Shown piece by piece: positions 54,921-63,678 of a stretch of 64,000 nt of DNA. Origin of the DNA: Urechidicola croceus (lineage in GTDB: Bacteria; Bacteroidota; Bacteroidia; Flavobacteriales; Flavobacteriaceae). Position 1 is the first letter of the stretch. Every line of letters begins with the position of its first letter. The position numbers and the translations under genes were made by a program. Where the stretch lies: positions 1,633,501 through 1,697,500 of the forward strand of contig NZ_CP017478.1 in NCBI RefSeq assembly GCF_001761325.1, written 5' to 3'. Under the pieces are notes generated by a model. That model searched no databases, was not told where the DNA came from, and saw nothing but the letters and a program-made list of their open reading frames with translations.

Positions 54921-56357
54921 ATGAAAAATTTTATAGATGACAATTTCCTTTTGGAAACCAATCACGCTCAGGAACTGTACCATAATTTTGCAAAAAAACA
55001 ACCTATTATAGATTATCATTGCCACTTACCACCTGATGAAATTGCTACTAATAGACGTTTTGAGAATATTACTAAACTTTGGATTGATGGAGATCATTAT
55101 AAATGGCGTGCAATGCGAAATTTAGGTATAGAAGAAAAATTTATTACTGGTAAAAGCACAGACAAGAAAAAATTTGATAAATGGGCTCAAACTATTCCAT
55201 ATACAATGAGAAACCCTTTGTATCATTGGTCTCATTTAGAATTAAAAAGATATTTTGGAGTTGAAGATTCTATTAATCCAGAAAATGCAGCCAAAATTTA
55301 CAATCACTGTAATTTGCTATTAGATAAACCAGAATTTTCTACACAAGGATTGATTCGACAAATGAATGTTGAAATAATATGTACAACTGATGATCCATTA
55401 GACGATTTAACACATCATCAAAAAATTGCCAATTCTGATTTCGAAACTCAAGTTTTTCCAACATTTAGACCAGATCAGATAATAAATATTGATACAATTG
55501 ATTTTGTAAATTATTTAGATACTCTTTCTGAAGTTTCAAATATAAAAATTGACGATTTTGAATCGCTACTTCAAGCGACTAAAACTAGAATTGATTATTT
55601 CCACGAACATGGATGTCGACTTTCCGATCATGGTTTACCACATGCTTATGGAAAAAAATTCAACAAAAAAGAAGTTAGTCAAATTTTAAAAAATCGACTT
55701 GCAAACAAAAATATTAGTTCAAAAGAAACTCTAAAATATAAATCAGCAATACTATATTATTTAGGCTCTTTTTACGCAGAAAAAGATTGGACAATGCAAT
55801 TGCATTTAGGTCCAATACGAGATACAAATAAAGCACTTTTAGAAAAAATTGGCATTAATGCTGGTGTAGACAGTATTGGAGATTTTCAACACGCTGTACA
55901 ATTGGCTAATTTCTTGAATCGACTTAATGATAATGGAAGTTTACCTAAAACCATTCTTTACAATTCAAATCCGGCAGACAATGATGTCTTTGCAACCATG
56001 GCAGGTAATTTTAGTGAAGATGGTGTAAAAGGTAAAGTGCAATTTGGTGCTGCATGGTGGTTTTTAGATCAAAAAGATGGAATCACTAAACAAATTAATT
56101 CTCTTTCAAATATGGGATTATTGAGTTGTTCTTTAGGAATGTTGACTGATAGTCGAAGTTTTTTATCTTTCCCTAGACATGAGTATTTTAGACGTATTTT
56201 ATGTAATATTTTTGGAAATGATATTAAAAATGGTGAACTGCCAAATGATATGAAGTGGATTGGAAAAATTATTGAAGATATTTGTTATAACAATGCAAAA
56301 GAGTATCTTGACTTCTCAAAAATAGGTAAAAAGAAGAATATTAAAAAAGTAGTTTAA
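54921..56357 (+). CDS. uxaC: Glucuronate isomerase
   Basis: UxaC converts D-glucuronate to D-fructuronate. I start it at 54921 (MKNFIDDNFLLETNHAQELY), where the family begins; an in-frame ATG at 54894 adds nine residues. The 478-residue protein has PIIDYHCHLPPDEI with the metal-binding HxH, TTDDPLDDL, HGCRLSDHG, MQLHLGPIRDTN and AWWFLDQKDG. First gene of an eight-gene operon of uronate catabolism and transport. Confidence 0.96.
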   Translation: MKNFIDDNFLLETNHAQELYHNFAKKQPIIDYHCHLPPDEIATNRRFENITKLWIDGDHYKWRAMRNLGIEEKFITGKSTDKKKFDKWAQTIPYTMRNPLYHWSHLELKRYFGVEDSINPENAAKIYNHCNLLLDKPEFSTQGLIRQMNVEIICTTDDPLDDLTHHQKIANSDFETQVFPTFRPDQIINIDTIDFVNYLDTLSEVSNIKIDDFESLLQATKTRIDYFHEHGCRLSDHGLPHAYGKKFNKKEVSQILKNRLANKNISSKETLKYKSAILYYLGSFYAEKDWTMQLHLGPIRDTNKALLEKIGINAGVDSIGDFQHAVQLANFLNRLNDNGSLPKTILYNSNPADNDVFATMAGNFSEDGVKGKVQFGAAWWFLDQKDGITKQINSLSNMGLLSCSLGMLTDSRSFLSFPRHEYFRRILCNIFGNDIKNGELPNDMKWIGKIIEDICYNNAKEYLDFSKIGKKKNIKKVV

Positions 56358-56376
56358 TCCACTAAAGCAACAAACA

Positions 56377-57387
56377 TTGAAAAAAATCATCACTTTTGGA
56401 GAAGTCTTACTGCGACTTTCTACCAAAGAATATTTAAGGTTTTCTCAAGCAACAGATTTCAATGCTGATTATGGAGGTAGTGAATTGAACGTTGCAACAT
56501 CATTAGTTAAATTTGGCATGGATGCTGAGTTTGTGACTAGAGTTCCAGATAATGACATTGGAAAATGTGCTATTATGGAAATGAAAAAACACGATGTTTC
56601 AACTAATTTCATAATAAAAGGCGGCGATAGATTAGGAATCTATTTTATTGAAAAAGGAGCATCAATTAGAGGTAGTAAAGTTGTTTACGACCGTTCTCAT
56701 TCTTCTTTTTCTACAATAAAAAAAGGTATGTACGATTGGGAAAAAATCTTTAAAGATGCCAGTTGGTTTCATTGGTCTGGAATAACTCCTGGGATTTCTC
56801 AAGATACTGCCGATGTTTGCCTTGAGGCAATAATTGCTGCCAACAAACTAGGTCTCACAGTTTCAACAGATTTTAATTATAGAGCAAATCTTTGGAATTA
56901 TGGTAAAACACCAAATGAAATCATGGACAAAATGGTTTCACTTTGTGATATAATGCTTGCTGGTGATTACGCTGCAGAACAATATTTTGGAATTATTCCT
57001 GAAGGAAAAACAAAAAAAGAATTACAAGAATCTTTGTGTGAAAAATTGATGCAAAGATTTCCGAAAACTAAAAAAATTGCTGTAACCAATAGACGCAACA
57101 TTAATGCACTCAGAAATAAATGGTCTGCAATTTTATATGATGGCAAAACTATGTACGAATCAGAATCTTACGATATAACATATATTGTGGATAGAATTGG
57201 TGCAGGAGATAGTTTCATGGGAGCACTGATTTATGGACTAAATCATTTCGATGATAAAAAAGCACTTGATTTTGCAGTAGCAGCTTCATGCCTAAAACAT
57301 ACTATCTACGGCGATGCTAACTTAGTTACATCTGAAGAAGTAGAAAAATTATTAAATGGTGATTCAACAGGAAGAGTGAATAGATAA
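56377..57387 (+). CDS. kdgK: 2-keto-3-deoxygluconate kinase (PfkB family), TTG start
   Basis: KdgK phosphorylates KDG to KDPG. The 336-residue PfkB-fold kinase opens with KKIITFGEVLLRLSTKEYLRFSQATDFNADYGGSELNVA and has the catalytic loop IDRIGAGDSFMGALIYGL-like IVDRIGAGDSFMG with D278. No ATG precedes the conserved start; the frame begins at TTG (56377), which gives the family's usual N-terminus, so a TTG start is likely. It follows uxaC by 19 bp and precedes kdgA by 10 bp. Confidence 0.94.
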   Translation: MKKIITFGEVLLRLSTKEYLRFSQATDFNADYGGSELNVATSLVKFGMDAEFVTRVPDNDIGKCAIMEMKKHDVSTNFIIKGGDRLGIYFIEKGASIRGSKVVYDRSHSSFSTIKKGMYDWEKIFKDASWFHWSGITPGISQDTADVCLEAIIAANKLGLTVSTDFNYRANLWNYGKTPNEIMDKMVSLCDIMLAGDYAAEQYFGIIPEGKTKKELQESLCEKLMQRFPKTKKIAVTNRRNINALRNKWSAILYDGKTMYESESYDITYIVDRIGAGDSFMGALIYGLNHFDDKKALDFAVAASCLKHTIYGDANLVTSEEVEKLLNGDSTGRVNR

Positions 57388-57397
57388 ATTTTAAATT

Positions 57398-58075
57398 ATG
57401 AGTAAATTTTCAAGAATAGATGTAGCCTTAACTATGGAAAAAACAGGATTAGTTCCGTTGTTTTACCATAAAGATATTGAAATTGCTAAACAAGTTGTAC
57501 AAGCCTGTTATGATGGTGGCGCAAGATTATTAGAATTCACACATCGCGGACTTTTTGCACATGAAGTATTTAATAAACTATACAAATATTGTGTGAAAGA
57601 ATGTCCAGATTTAATTCTTGGCGTAGGTTCAATTACTGATGCTGCAACTGCTTCGCATTATATGAATATTGGTGCAAGTTTTATTGTAACACCTGTTTTT
57701 AGAGAAGATATTGCTATAGTTTGCAATCGTAAAAAAGTTTTATGGTCGCCTGGATGTGGTTCATTAACAGAAATTGCAAAAGCAGAAGAACTTGGATGTG
57801 AAATCGTAAAATTATTTCCAGGTGATGTCTATGGACCTAAATTTATAAAAGGCGCAAAAGCACCTCAACCTTGGACTAAAATTATGCCAACTGGTGGTGT
57901 TGATACTTCAGAAGAAAATTTAAAAAAATGGTTTGATGCAGGTGCAACTTGCGTTGGAATGGGTTCAAAGTTAATTACTAAAGAAATTATTGAAACTCAA
58001 GATTATAAATTATTAGAAAAGAATGTAAAGGATGCGTTAAAAACTATCAATAAGGTACGATTATATGCGCTTTAA
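57398..58075 (+). CDS. kdgA: KDPG aldolase (2-keto-3-deoxy-6-phosphogluconate aldolase)
   Basis: The 225-residue class I aldolase splits KDPG to pyruvate and glyceraldehyde-3-phosphate. It shows LTMEKTGLVPLFYHKDIEIAKQVVQACYDGGARLLEFTHRG with the general-base Glu, GVGSITDAATA, SPGCGSLTEIAKAEELGCEIVKLFPGD with the Schiff-base Lys (K138), and MPTGGVDTSEENLKKWFDAGA. The gene overlaps dctP by 11 bp. It could also act on 4-hydroxy-2-oxoglutarate, as many homologues do. Confidence 0.95.
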   Translation: MSKFSRIDVALTMEKTGLVPLFYHKDIEIAKQVVQACYDGGARLLEFTHRGLFAHEVFNKLYKYCVKECPDLILGVGSITDAATASHYMNIGASFIVTPVFREDIAIVCNRKKVLWSPGCGSLTEIAKAEELGCEIVKLFPGDVYGPKFIKGAKAPQPWTKIMPTGGVDTSEENLKKWFDAGATCVGMGSKLITKEIIETQDYKLLEKNVKDALKTINKVRLYAL

Positions 58076-59042
58076 ACTCCTTATCATTTTATGCATATCA
58101 ACAACATTATTTTCTTGCAAAAAAGAAAATAAAGTAAAAAGCATCAAATTAGCACATAGTTTAGGTGTATCTCATCCAGTTCATGAGGCTATGGTTTTTA
58201 TGGCTGAAAAAGTTGCAGAGAATTCAAATGGAAAATTGTTAATAGACATTTACCCTAGCAGTCAATTAGGTTCCGAACGTCAATGTCTTGAATTATTACA
58301 AATCGGAAGTCTTGGAATGACAAAAGTTTCAGCAGCTGTTATGGAAAATTTTTCACCTGAATTAAAAGTTTTTGGATATCCATATTTGTTTAGAAATAAC
58401 AAACATCGATTTGAAGTATATGATGGTGAAATTGGTCAAAAACTACTAGTTAATGGCGAAAAATATTGGCTTAGAGGGCTGACTTATTTTGATGCTGGAA
58501 ATCGTTCTTTTTACACAAAAACCAAAGCTATTGAGCAACCGAAGGATTTAGAAGGATTAAAAATTCGTGTAATGCAAAGTCCTACAGCTATTGAATTGGT
58601 AAAAAGTTTTGGTGGCGCTCCTACTCCAATTTCTTGGGGAGAACTATACACCGCATTACAACAAGGTGTTGTAGATGGTGCTGAAAATAACTTACCTAGT
58701 TTCTACTCTTCCAAGCATTATGAAATATGCAAATATTTCTCTATTGATGAACACACTTCAATTCCAGATATTCTAGTTATTAGTACAATTATTTGGAAAG
58801 ATTTATCTGATGAAGAACGAAAATGGCTCATGGATGCGGTTAAAGAAGCAACTGTTTTTCAAAGAGAATTGTGGGCAAAAGCCGAAACAGAAGCGATGAT
58901 TAAAATTGAGAAAGCAGGAGTAAAAGTAAATACTCCAGACAAATCAGTATTTGAAAAAAAATCTGAAAGTATGATTCATGAATTAAAATCTCAAAATCCT
59001 GATTTGTATGAATTAGTTAATCAAATTAAATCTGTAAACTAA
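58065..59042 (+). CDS. dctP: TRAP transporter substrate-binding lipoprotein DctP
   Basis: The 325-residue binding protein has a lipobox at Cys18 (TTLFSCKKE), then the DctP fold: SIKLAHSLGVSHPVHEAMVFMAEKVAENSNGKLLIDIYPSSQLGSERQCLELLQIGSLGM and LKIRVMQSPTAIELVKSFGGAPTPISWGELYTALQQGVVDGAENN, with the conserved Arg that grips the ligand carboxylate. In this operon glucuronate or a related uronate is the probable ligand. Its frame overlaps kdgA by 11 bp and the GH35-like gene by one base. Confidence 0.94.
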   Translation: MRFKLLIILCISTTLFSCKKENKVKSIKLAHSLGVSHPVHEAMVFMAEKVAENSNGKLLIDIYPSSQLGSERQCLELLQIGSLGMTKVSAAVMENFSPELKVFGYPYLFRNNKHRFEVYDGEIGQKLLVNGEKYWLRGLTYFDAGNRSFYTKTKAIEQPKDLEGLKIRVMQSPTAIELVKSFGGAPTPISWGELYTALQQGVVDGAENNLPSFYSSKHYEICKYFSIDEHTSIPDILVISTIIWKDLSDEERKWLMDAVKEATVFQRELWAKAETEAMIKIEKAGVKVNTPDKSVFEKKSESMIHELKSQNPDLYELVNQIKSVN

Positions 59043-60715
59043 TGAAAACTGCACATTATAAATTTATATTATCTATAGTGATGCTTCTTTTTATAGGGTG
59101 CAATCAAACTAACACTTCATCTTCTGAGGAAAAAATAAGCACCTACAAAATACCTTATTTACAAAAAAAAGGTAATGCCACAGAACTTATAGTTGAAGGT
59201 AATCCATATACAATTCTAGGTGGTGAACTTTCAAATTCTACATTTACAAGTACAGAAAGTATGACTCCTGTTTGGAGTAAACTCAAAGCATTAAATGTAA
59301 ATACCGTATTAGCACCCGTTTATTGGGAGTTAATTGAACCAAACGAAGGTGAATTTGATTTTAACTTATTAGATGATTTAATAATAGAAGCTCGTAACAA
59401 TGATTTAAAAATTGTGTTACTCTGGTTTGGTTCTTGGAAAAATAGTATGTCTAGCCATGTACCATCTTGGGTAAAAACGAACCAATCAAAATACCCAAGA
59501 GTTAAAGATGATATTGGTAAAAGTCATGAGATTTTATCTCCATTTAGCGACAACAATCTCGAAGCCGATTTAAATGCATTTAAAAATTTGATGCAGCATA
59601 TAAAAACCTTTGATGGGAATAATCATACTGTAATAATGATTCAGCCAGAAAATGAAATAGGGATGTTACCTACTGCCCGCGACTATCATCCCTTGGCAAA
59701 TCAAAAATTTAATCTATCAGTTCCTACAGAATTAATTGATTATCTTATAAAAAACAAAAGTCAATTAGTACCAGAATTTTATGCTGTTTGGGAGAAAAAT
59801 GGATTTAAAACAACTGGAACTTGGGAAGAAATTTTTGGAAAAGGGTTGCATACTGACGAAATTTTTATGGCTTGGTATTTTGCACAATACACCAATAAAA
59901 TTATTGAAGTAGGAAAGGAAATTTACCCATTACCAATGTTTGTTAATGCAGCACTAAATAGACCAAACAAAAATCCAGGAGAATATCCTAGCGCAGGACC
60001 ATTACCACATTTAATGGATGTATGGAAAGCAGGTTGTGCATCTGTTGACATGCTTACTCCAGATTTTTATTTTCCAAATATCAAATATTGGTGCGATTTA
60101 TATACTCGCCAAAATAATACATTATTTATTCCTGAACATCGCTTTGATAATACTGTTGCGGCTAAAGCACTATTTACCATTGGACATTACGAAAGTTTAG
60201 GGTTTTCACCCTTTTCAATTGAACAAAATCCAAATGCACCATTACAACCCAAAGAAGAAAAATTAGCTAAAGTTTATAATATAATCAATCAGATTAAACC
60301 AGTTATTGACAAGAATAAAGGAGAAAATCGAATTGAAGGTATTTTGCTCGATAAAGGTGTCAAAGAAGTTACTTTTACCTTTGGCGATTATGAAATAAAA
60401 GCCTCTCACACGTATAATTTAGGTTGGGAACCTAATTCGTCATCAGAAAACTGGGAGCCGTCTGGAGCAATCATAATTCAAAATTCTGAAAATGAATTTT
60501 ATTATGCTGGTTTTGGATTATCGCTAACATTTAAAAACATTAAAAATCCAAATTTAAATGTTGGAATTTTAAAAGCAGATAAAGGATATTTTGAAAATGA
60601 AAATTGGATCGTTTTTCAACACTTAAATGGAGATCAAACACATCAAGGAAGACATATACGCTCTTTTAATGATGATGTTTCTATTCAAAGATTCACTTTA
60701 TATAATTATGAATAA
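59042..60715 (+). CDS. GH35-like beta-galactosidase lipoprotein inside the TRAP operon
   Basis: A 557-residue lipoprotein (Cys20 in LLFIGCNQ). The catalytic barrel (about 45-380) resembles GH35-type enzymes with a DUF5597-like C-terminal domain: LIVEGNPYTILGGELSNST, NVNTVLAPVYWELIEPNEGEFDF, acid/base E205 in MIQPENEIG and nucleophile E365 in TLFIPEHRFD. The C-terminal domain (about 400-557) is beta-rich. It begins at TAATG of the dctP stop and lies 18 bp before dctQ, so it is part of the transport operon. The substrate is not known; galactose bound to xylan glucuronate is one possibility. Confidence 0.82.
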   Translation: MKTAHYKFILSIVMLLFIGCNQTNTSSSEEKISTYKIPYLQKKGNATELIVEGNPYTILGGELSNSTFTSTESMTPVWSKLKALNVNTVLAPVYWELIEPNEGEFDFNLLDDLIIEARNNDLKIVLLWFGSWKNSMSSHVPSWVKTNQSKYPRVKDDIGKSHEILSPFSDNNLEADLNAFKNLMQHIKTFDGNNHTVIMIQPENEIGMLPTARDYHPLANQKFNLSVPTELIDYLIKNKSQLVPEFYAVWEKNGFKTTGTWEEIFGKGLHTDEIFMAWYFAQYTNKIIEVGKEIYPLPMFVNAALNRPNKNPGEYPSAGPLPHLMDVWKAGCASVDMLTPDFYFPNIKYWCDLYTRQNNTLFIPEHRFDNTVAAKALFTIGHYESLGFSPFSIEQNPNAPLQPKEEKLAKVYNIINQIKPVIDKNKGENRIEGILLDKGVKEVTFTFGDYEIKASHTYNLGWEPNSSSENWEPSGAIIIQNSENEFYYAGFGLSLTFKNIKNPNLNVGILKADKGYFENENWIVFQHLNGDQTHQGRHIRSFNDDVSIQRFTLYNYE

Positions 60716-60733
60716 GACTAAAACAAATAATAA

Positions 60734-61186
60734 ATGAAATCAAAACTTGACAACTTTTTAGGTTGGATACTTGCCATACTTTTAGGGGCAATGGTTCTTG
60801 ACGTACTTTGGGGAGTATTCTCAAGATATGCTCTTGGATTTCAAAGTTCATGGACCGATGAATTGGCTAGATTTTTATTGATTTGGGTTGGTATTTTAGG
60901 ATCTGCTTATGCATCTGGAAAAAATATGCATATCGCCATTGATTTGCTACCACAATATTTAAATGAGAAGAATAAAAAGAGACTCGATATTTTTAATACA
61001 GTAATTATTTCTTTATTCGTTTTAGGTGTTTTTATAATTGGCGGATTGAGATATGTTTACATTTCATTTGCACTAGGTCAAACTTCCGCAGCTTTAAAAT
61101 TACCTATGGGAATTGTATATGCAGTATTTCCAATTGCTGGAATATTAATTATTTATTACCGAATCCGTAATACCTTTTTTAACTAA
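60734..61186 (+). CDS. dctQ: TRAP transporter small permease DctQ
   Basis: A 150-residue inner-membrane protein with four helices. It has MVLDVLWGVFSRYALGFQSSWTDELARFLLIWVGILGSAYASGKNMHIAIDLLP, the typical DctQ signature, and a closing helix with PIAGILIIYYRI. It pairs with DctM. The stop overlaps the dctM start by one base (TAATG). Confidence 0.94.
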   Translation: MKSKLDNFLGWILAILLGAMVLDVLWGVFSRYALGFQSSWTDELARFLLIWVGILGSAYASGKNMHIAIDLLPQYLNEKNKKRLDIFNTVIISLFVLGVFIIGGLRYVYISFALGQTSAALKLPMGIVYAVFPIAGILIIYYRIRNTFFN

Positions 61187-62472
61187 TGGAAATAGCAATA
61201 TTAGTTTTAAGTTTTATCATTTTAATTGCACTACGTGTTCCTGTTGCATGGAGTTTAGGTATTTCTGCATTGTTTACAATTTTGATAAGCATGAAATCCA
61301 TTCCTGCTTTAACAACAGTTGCACAACGAGTTGTTACTGGTTTGGATAGTTTTTCATTATTGGCAATACCGTTTTTCATTCTTGCAGGTCATATTATGAA
61401 TAAAGGTGGAATTGCAAAACGACTCATTGATTTTGCCAAAGCCTTAGTCGGTGCACTTCCTGGAGGATTGGCGCATGTAAATATTGTTTCGGCTATGTTA
61501 TTTGGAGCAATTGCTGGCTCGGCTGGTGCAGCTGCTGCTGCAATTGGTAGTTTCATGTCCGATCAAATGGAAAAAGAAGGCTATAGTAAAGAATTTGGAG
61601 TTGCAGTAAATGTAACTTCGGCTACAACAGGATTAGTTATTCCACCTAGTAATATCTTTATTGTGTATTCTTTGGCTAGTGGTGGTGTAAGTATTGGTGC
61701 ATTATTTTTGGCAGGATATATTCCTGGAATTTTAACCGGACTTTTACTAATGCTTGTAGCATATATTTGGGCAAAGAAAAAGAATTATCCAACAGGAGAT
61801 AGAAGTTCATTCAAAACAATTTTCAAAACATTTATAGCTGCGTTACCAAGTTTATTTTTACTAATTGTGATCATTGGAGGTATTGTAGCAGGGATTTTTA
61901 CTGCAACTGAAGCATCTTCTGTAGCTGTTCTTTATTGTTTCGTTCTTGCATTTATTTATAAAGAAATTTCAGTAGAGGATTTAAAACCAATTTTAGTACA
62001 AGCATCTGAAACAATTGCAATTGTAATGCTACTTATTGCAATGTCAATTGCCATGTCATGGGTAATGTCTTATGAGCATATTCCTCAAATGATGACAGAT
62101 GCCTTATTGGGTATGAGCGACAATAAAATAATGGTGCTTATTATAATAAATCTTATATTACTTTTTGTCGGAATTTTTATGGATATGACACCTGCAGTCT
62201 TAATTTTTACACCTATTTTTTTACCTGTGGTTACTGCTTTAGGAATTGATCCTGTTCATTTTGGAATCATTATGGTACTTAATCTTTGTATTGGTTTATG
62301 TACACCACCAGTAGGAGCAGTTCTATTTATTGGAGTAGGAGTAGCAAAAACTACTATTCAAAAAGTTATCAAACCTCTTTTACCATTGTTTATAGCAATG
62401 ATTGTCTCACTTATCTTGGTAAGTTTATTTCCTGAGTTAAGTTTGTGGTTACCTAGAGTATTTGGATACTAA
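61186..62472 (+). CDS. dctM: TRAP transporter large permease DctM
   Basis: A 428-residue inner-membrane protein with about twelve helices. Family features: LRVPVAWSLGISALFTI, LLAIPFFILAGHIMNKGGIAKRLIDFAKALVG, AIAGSAGAAAAAIGSFMSDQM, GLVIPPSNIFIVYSLASGGVSIGALFLAGYIPG and MDMTPAVLIFTPIFLPV. It forms the Na+-driven channel for DctP-bound solute. Last gene of the uxaC operon; its end overlaps the LacI-type gene convergently by 4 bp. Confidence 0.96.
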   Translation: MEIAILVLSFIILIALRVPVAWSLGISALFTILISMKSIPALTTVAQRVVTGLDSFSLLAIPFFILAGHIMNKGGIAKRLIDFAKALVGALPGGLAHVNIVSAMLFGAIAGSAGAAAAAIGSFMSDQMEKEGYSKEFGVAVNVTSATTGLVIPPSNIFIVYSLASGGVSIGALFLAGYIPGILTGLLLMLVAYIWAKKKNYPTGDRSSFKTIFKTFIAALPSLFLLIVIIGGIVAGIFTATEASSVAVLYCFVLAFIYKEISVEDLKPILVQASETIAIVMLLIAMSIAMSWVMSYEHIPQMMTDALLGMSDNKIMVLIIINLILLFVGIFMDMTPAVLIFTPIFLPVVTALGIDPVHFGIIMVLNLCIGLCTPPVGAVLFIGVGVAKTTIQKVIKPLLPLFIAMIVSLILVSLFPELSLWLPRVFGY

Positions 62473-63503
62473 ACCTTTTTCCTTTTGGAGGATTCTCTCA
62501 CTACTACTTCTGTATTTAAAAAAGTTATTTCAGTAAGGTCATCTTTTTTAGATTTTTTCAAATGGTTCAAAATTTTCTTAGCAGATGTTTGCCCCATTTT
62601 TACTGCAGGATGGGTAATTGATGACAGTCCAGGGTCAATAATTGATGCTATAGGATCATCATTAAAACCTATAACGGCAACATCTTCAGGAACTTTTAAC
62701 CCGCGTTTTTTTGCACATTGAATTGCGCTTACTGCAGCTGTATCATTGGCTGAAAAAATACCATCAGGTGGATTTTTCAAATCCAATAATTTGTTAGTTC
62801 TCATAACACCTTCTTCGTAACTCAACGTATTAAAATGAATGATTAAATCTTCATCTACAGGTAAATTGTGCTCTATTAATGCGTCAACATATCCCCTTTT
62901 TCTTTCACTATAAATATTTCTGAATTGAGAACCTGCATAATGGGCTATTCTTGTACAACCTTGTTCAATAAGATGTTTAGTAGCCTTGTATCCTGCAGAA
63001 TAATTATCAATCATCACTCGATAAGTATCAAAACGTTTTGGAACCCTATCTACAAATACCAATGGAATATTTTTATCAATAAACTGTTTAAAATGTGATG
63101 TATCACGTGTTTCCATCGCAAGCGAACATATAATACCACTCACTCTACTACTATATAGTGCTTTTGCCATATTCACTTCATCTTCATAAGAATCATGAGA
63201 TTGAGTAATAATTACATTATAACCTGCTTTTTGAGCAGTTTCTTCTATTCCACTAATTAGTGAAGAAATAAATGGTCTATTGATTCGAGAAATAAGAACC
63301 CCAATTGTTTTTGTTTTATTACTACGTAAACTTGCCGCAAGTGTATTAGGACGATACCCCATTTCTTCAGCAGTTTTCTTTACCTTTTTTATGGTTTTTT
63401 CACTTATACTATGATGGTCTTTTAATGCTCTTGATATTGTAGAAGTAGAAAGTTTTAATTTCTCAGCAATATCATAAATCGTAACGTCTTTTTGTTCTTC
63501 CAT
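62469..63503 (-). CDS. LacI-family transcriptional regulator
   Basis: The 344-residue repressor has an N-terminal LacI helix-turn-helix (VTIYDIAEKLKLSTSTISRALKDHHSISEKTIKKVKKTAEEMGYRPNTLAASLRS) with the hinge helix, then a periplasmic-binding-protein-like sensor domain (TKTIGVLISRINRPFISSLISGIEE, GIFSANDTAAVSAIQCAKKRGLKVPEDVAVIGFNDDPIAS). It closes the glucuronate operon on the other strand. CG-centred palindromes before susC and between the GH67 and uxaC operons fit this protein, so it probably controls the whole locus with a uronate or oligosaccharide as effector. Confidence 0.93.
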   Translation of the reverse strand: MEEQKDVTIYDIAEKLKLSTSTISRALKDHHSISEKTIKKVKKTAEEMGYRPNTLAASLRSNKTKTIGVLISRINRPFISSLISGIEETAQKAGYNVIITQSHDSYEDEVNMAKALYSSRVSGIICSLAMETRDTSHFKQFIDKNIPLVFVDRVPKRFDTYRVMIDNYSAGYKATKHLIEQGCTRIAHYAGSQFRNIYSERKRGYVDALIEHNLPVDEDLIIHFNTLSYEEGVMRTNKLLDLKNPPDGIFSANDTAAVSAIQCAKKRGLKVPEDVAVIGFNDDPIASIIDPGLSSITHPAVKMGQTSAKKILNHLKKSKKDDLTEITFLNTEVVVRESSKRKKV

Positions 63504-63523
63504 AAAATTTAAAAGGTAATTAA

Positions 63524-63531
63524 CAAATATA
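63524..63531 (-). promoter_or_regulatory. Candidate -7 element of the LacI-type gene
   Basis: The minus strand reads TATATTTG, 20 bp upstream of the ATG at 63503. I saw no CG-centred palindrome here, so autoregulation is not evident. Confidence 0.45.
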
Positions 63532-63678
63532 ACATTTTTATGTCAACTTAAAATACCAATAAAAACATTGACAATGGTCTTAAATAGATAAATAAAATTA
63601 ACTTTTTTTAAAAAAAATTGAAAAAAATATAGCTAAAAAAGAATATTTTTATAATTTAGCAGAACGGAACAGAACAGC

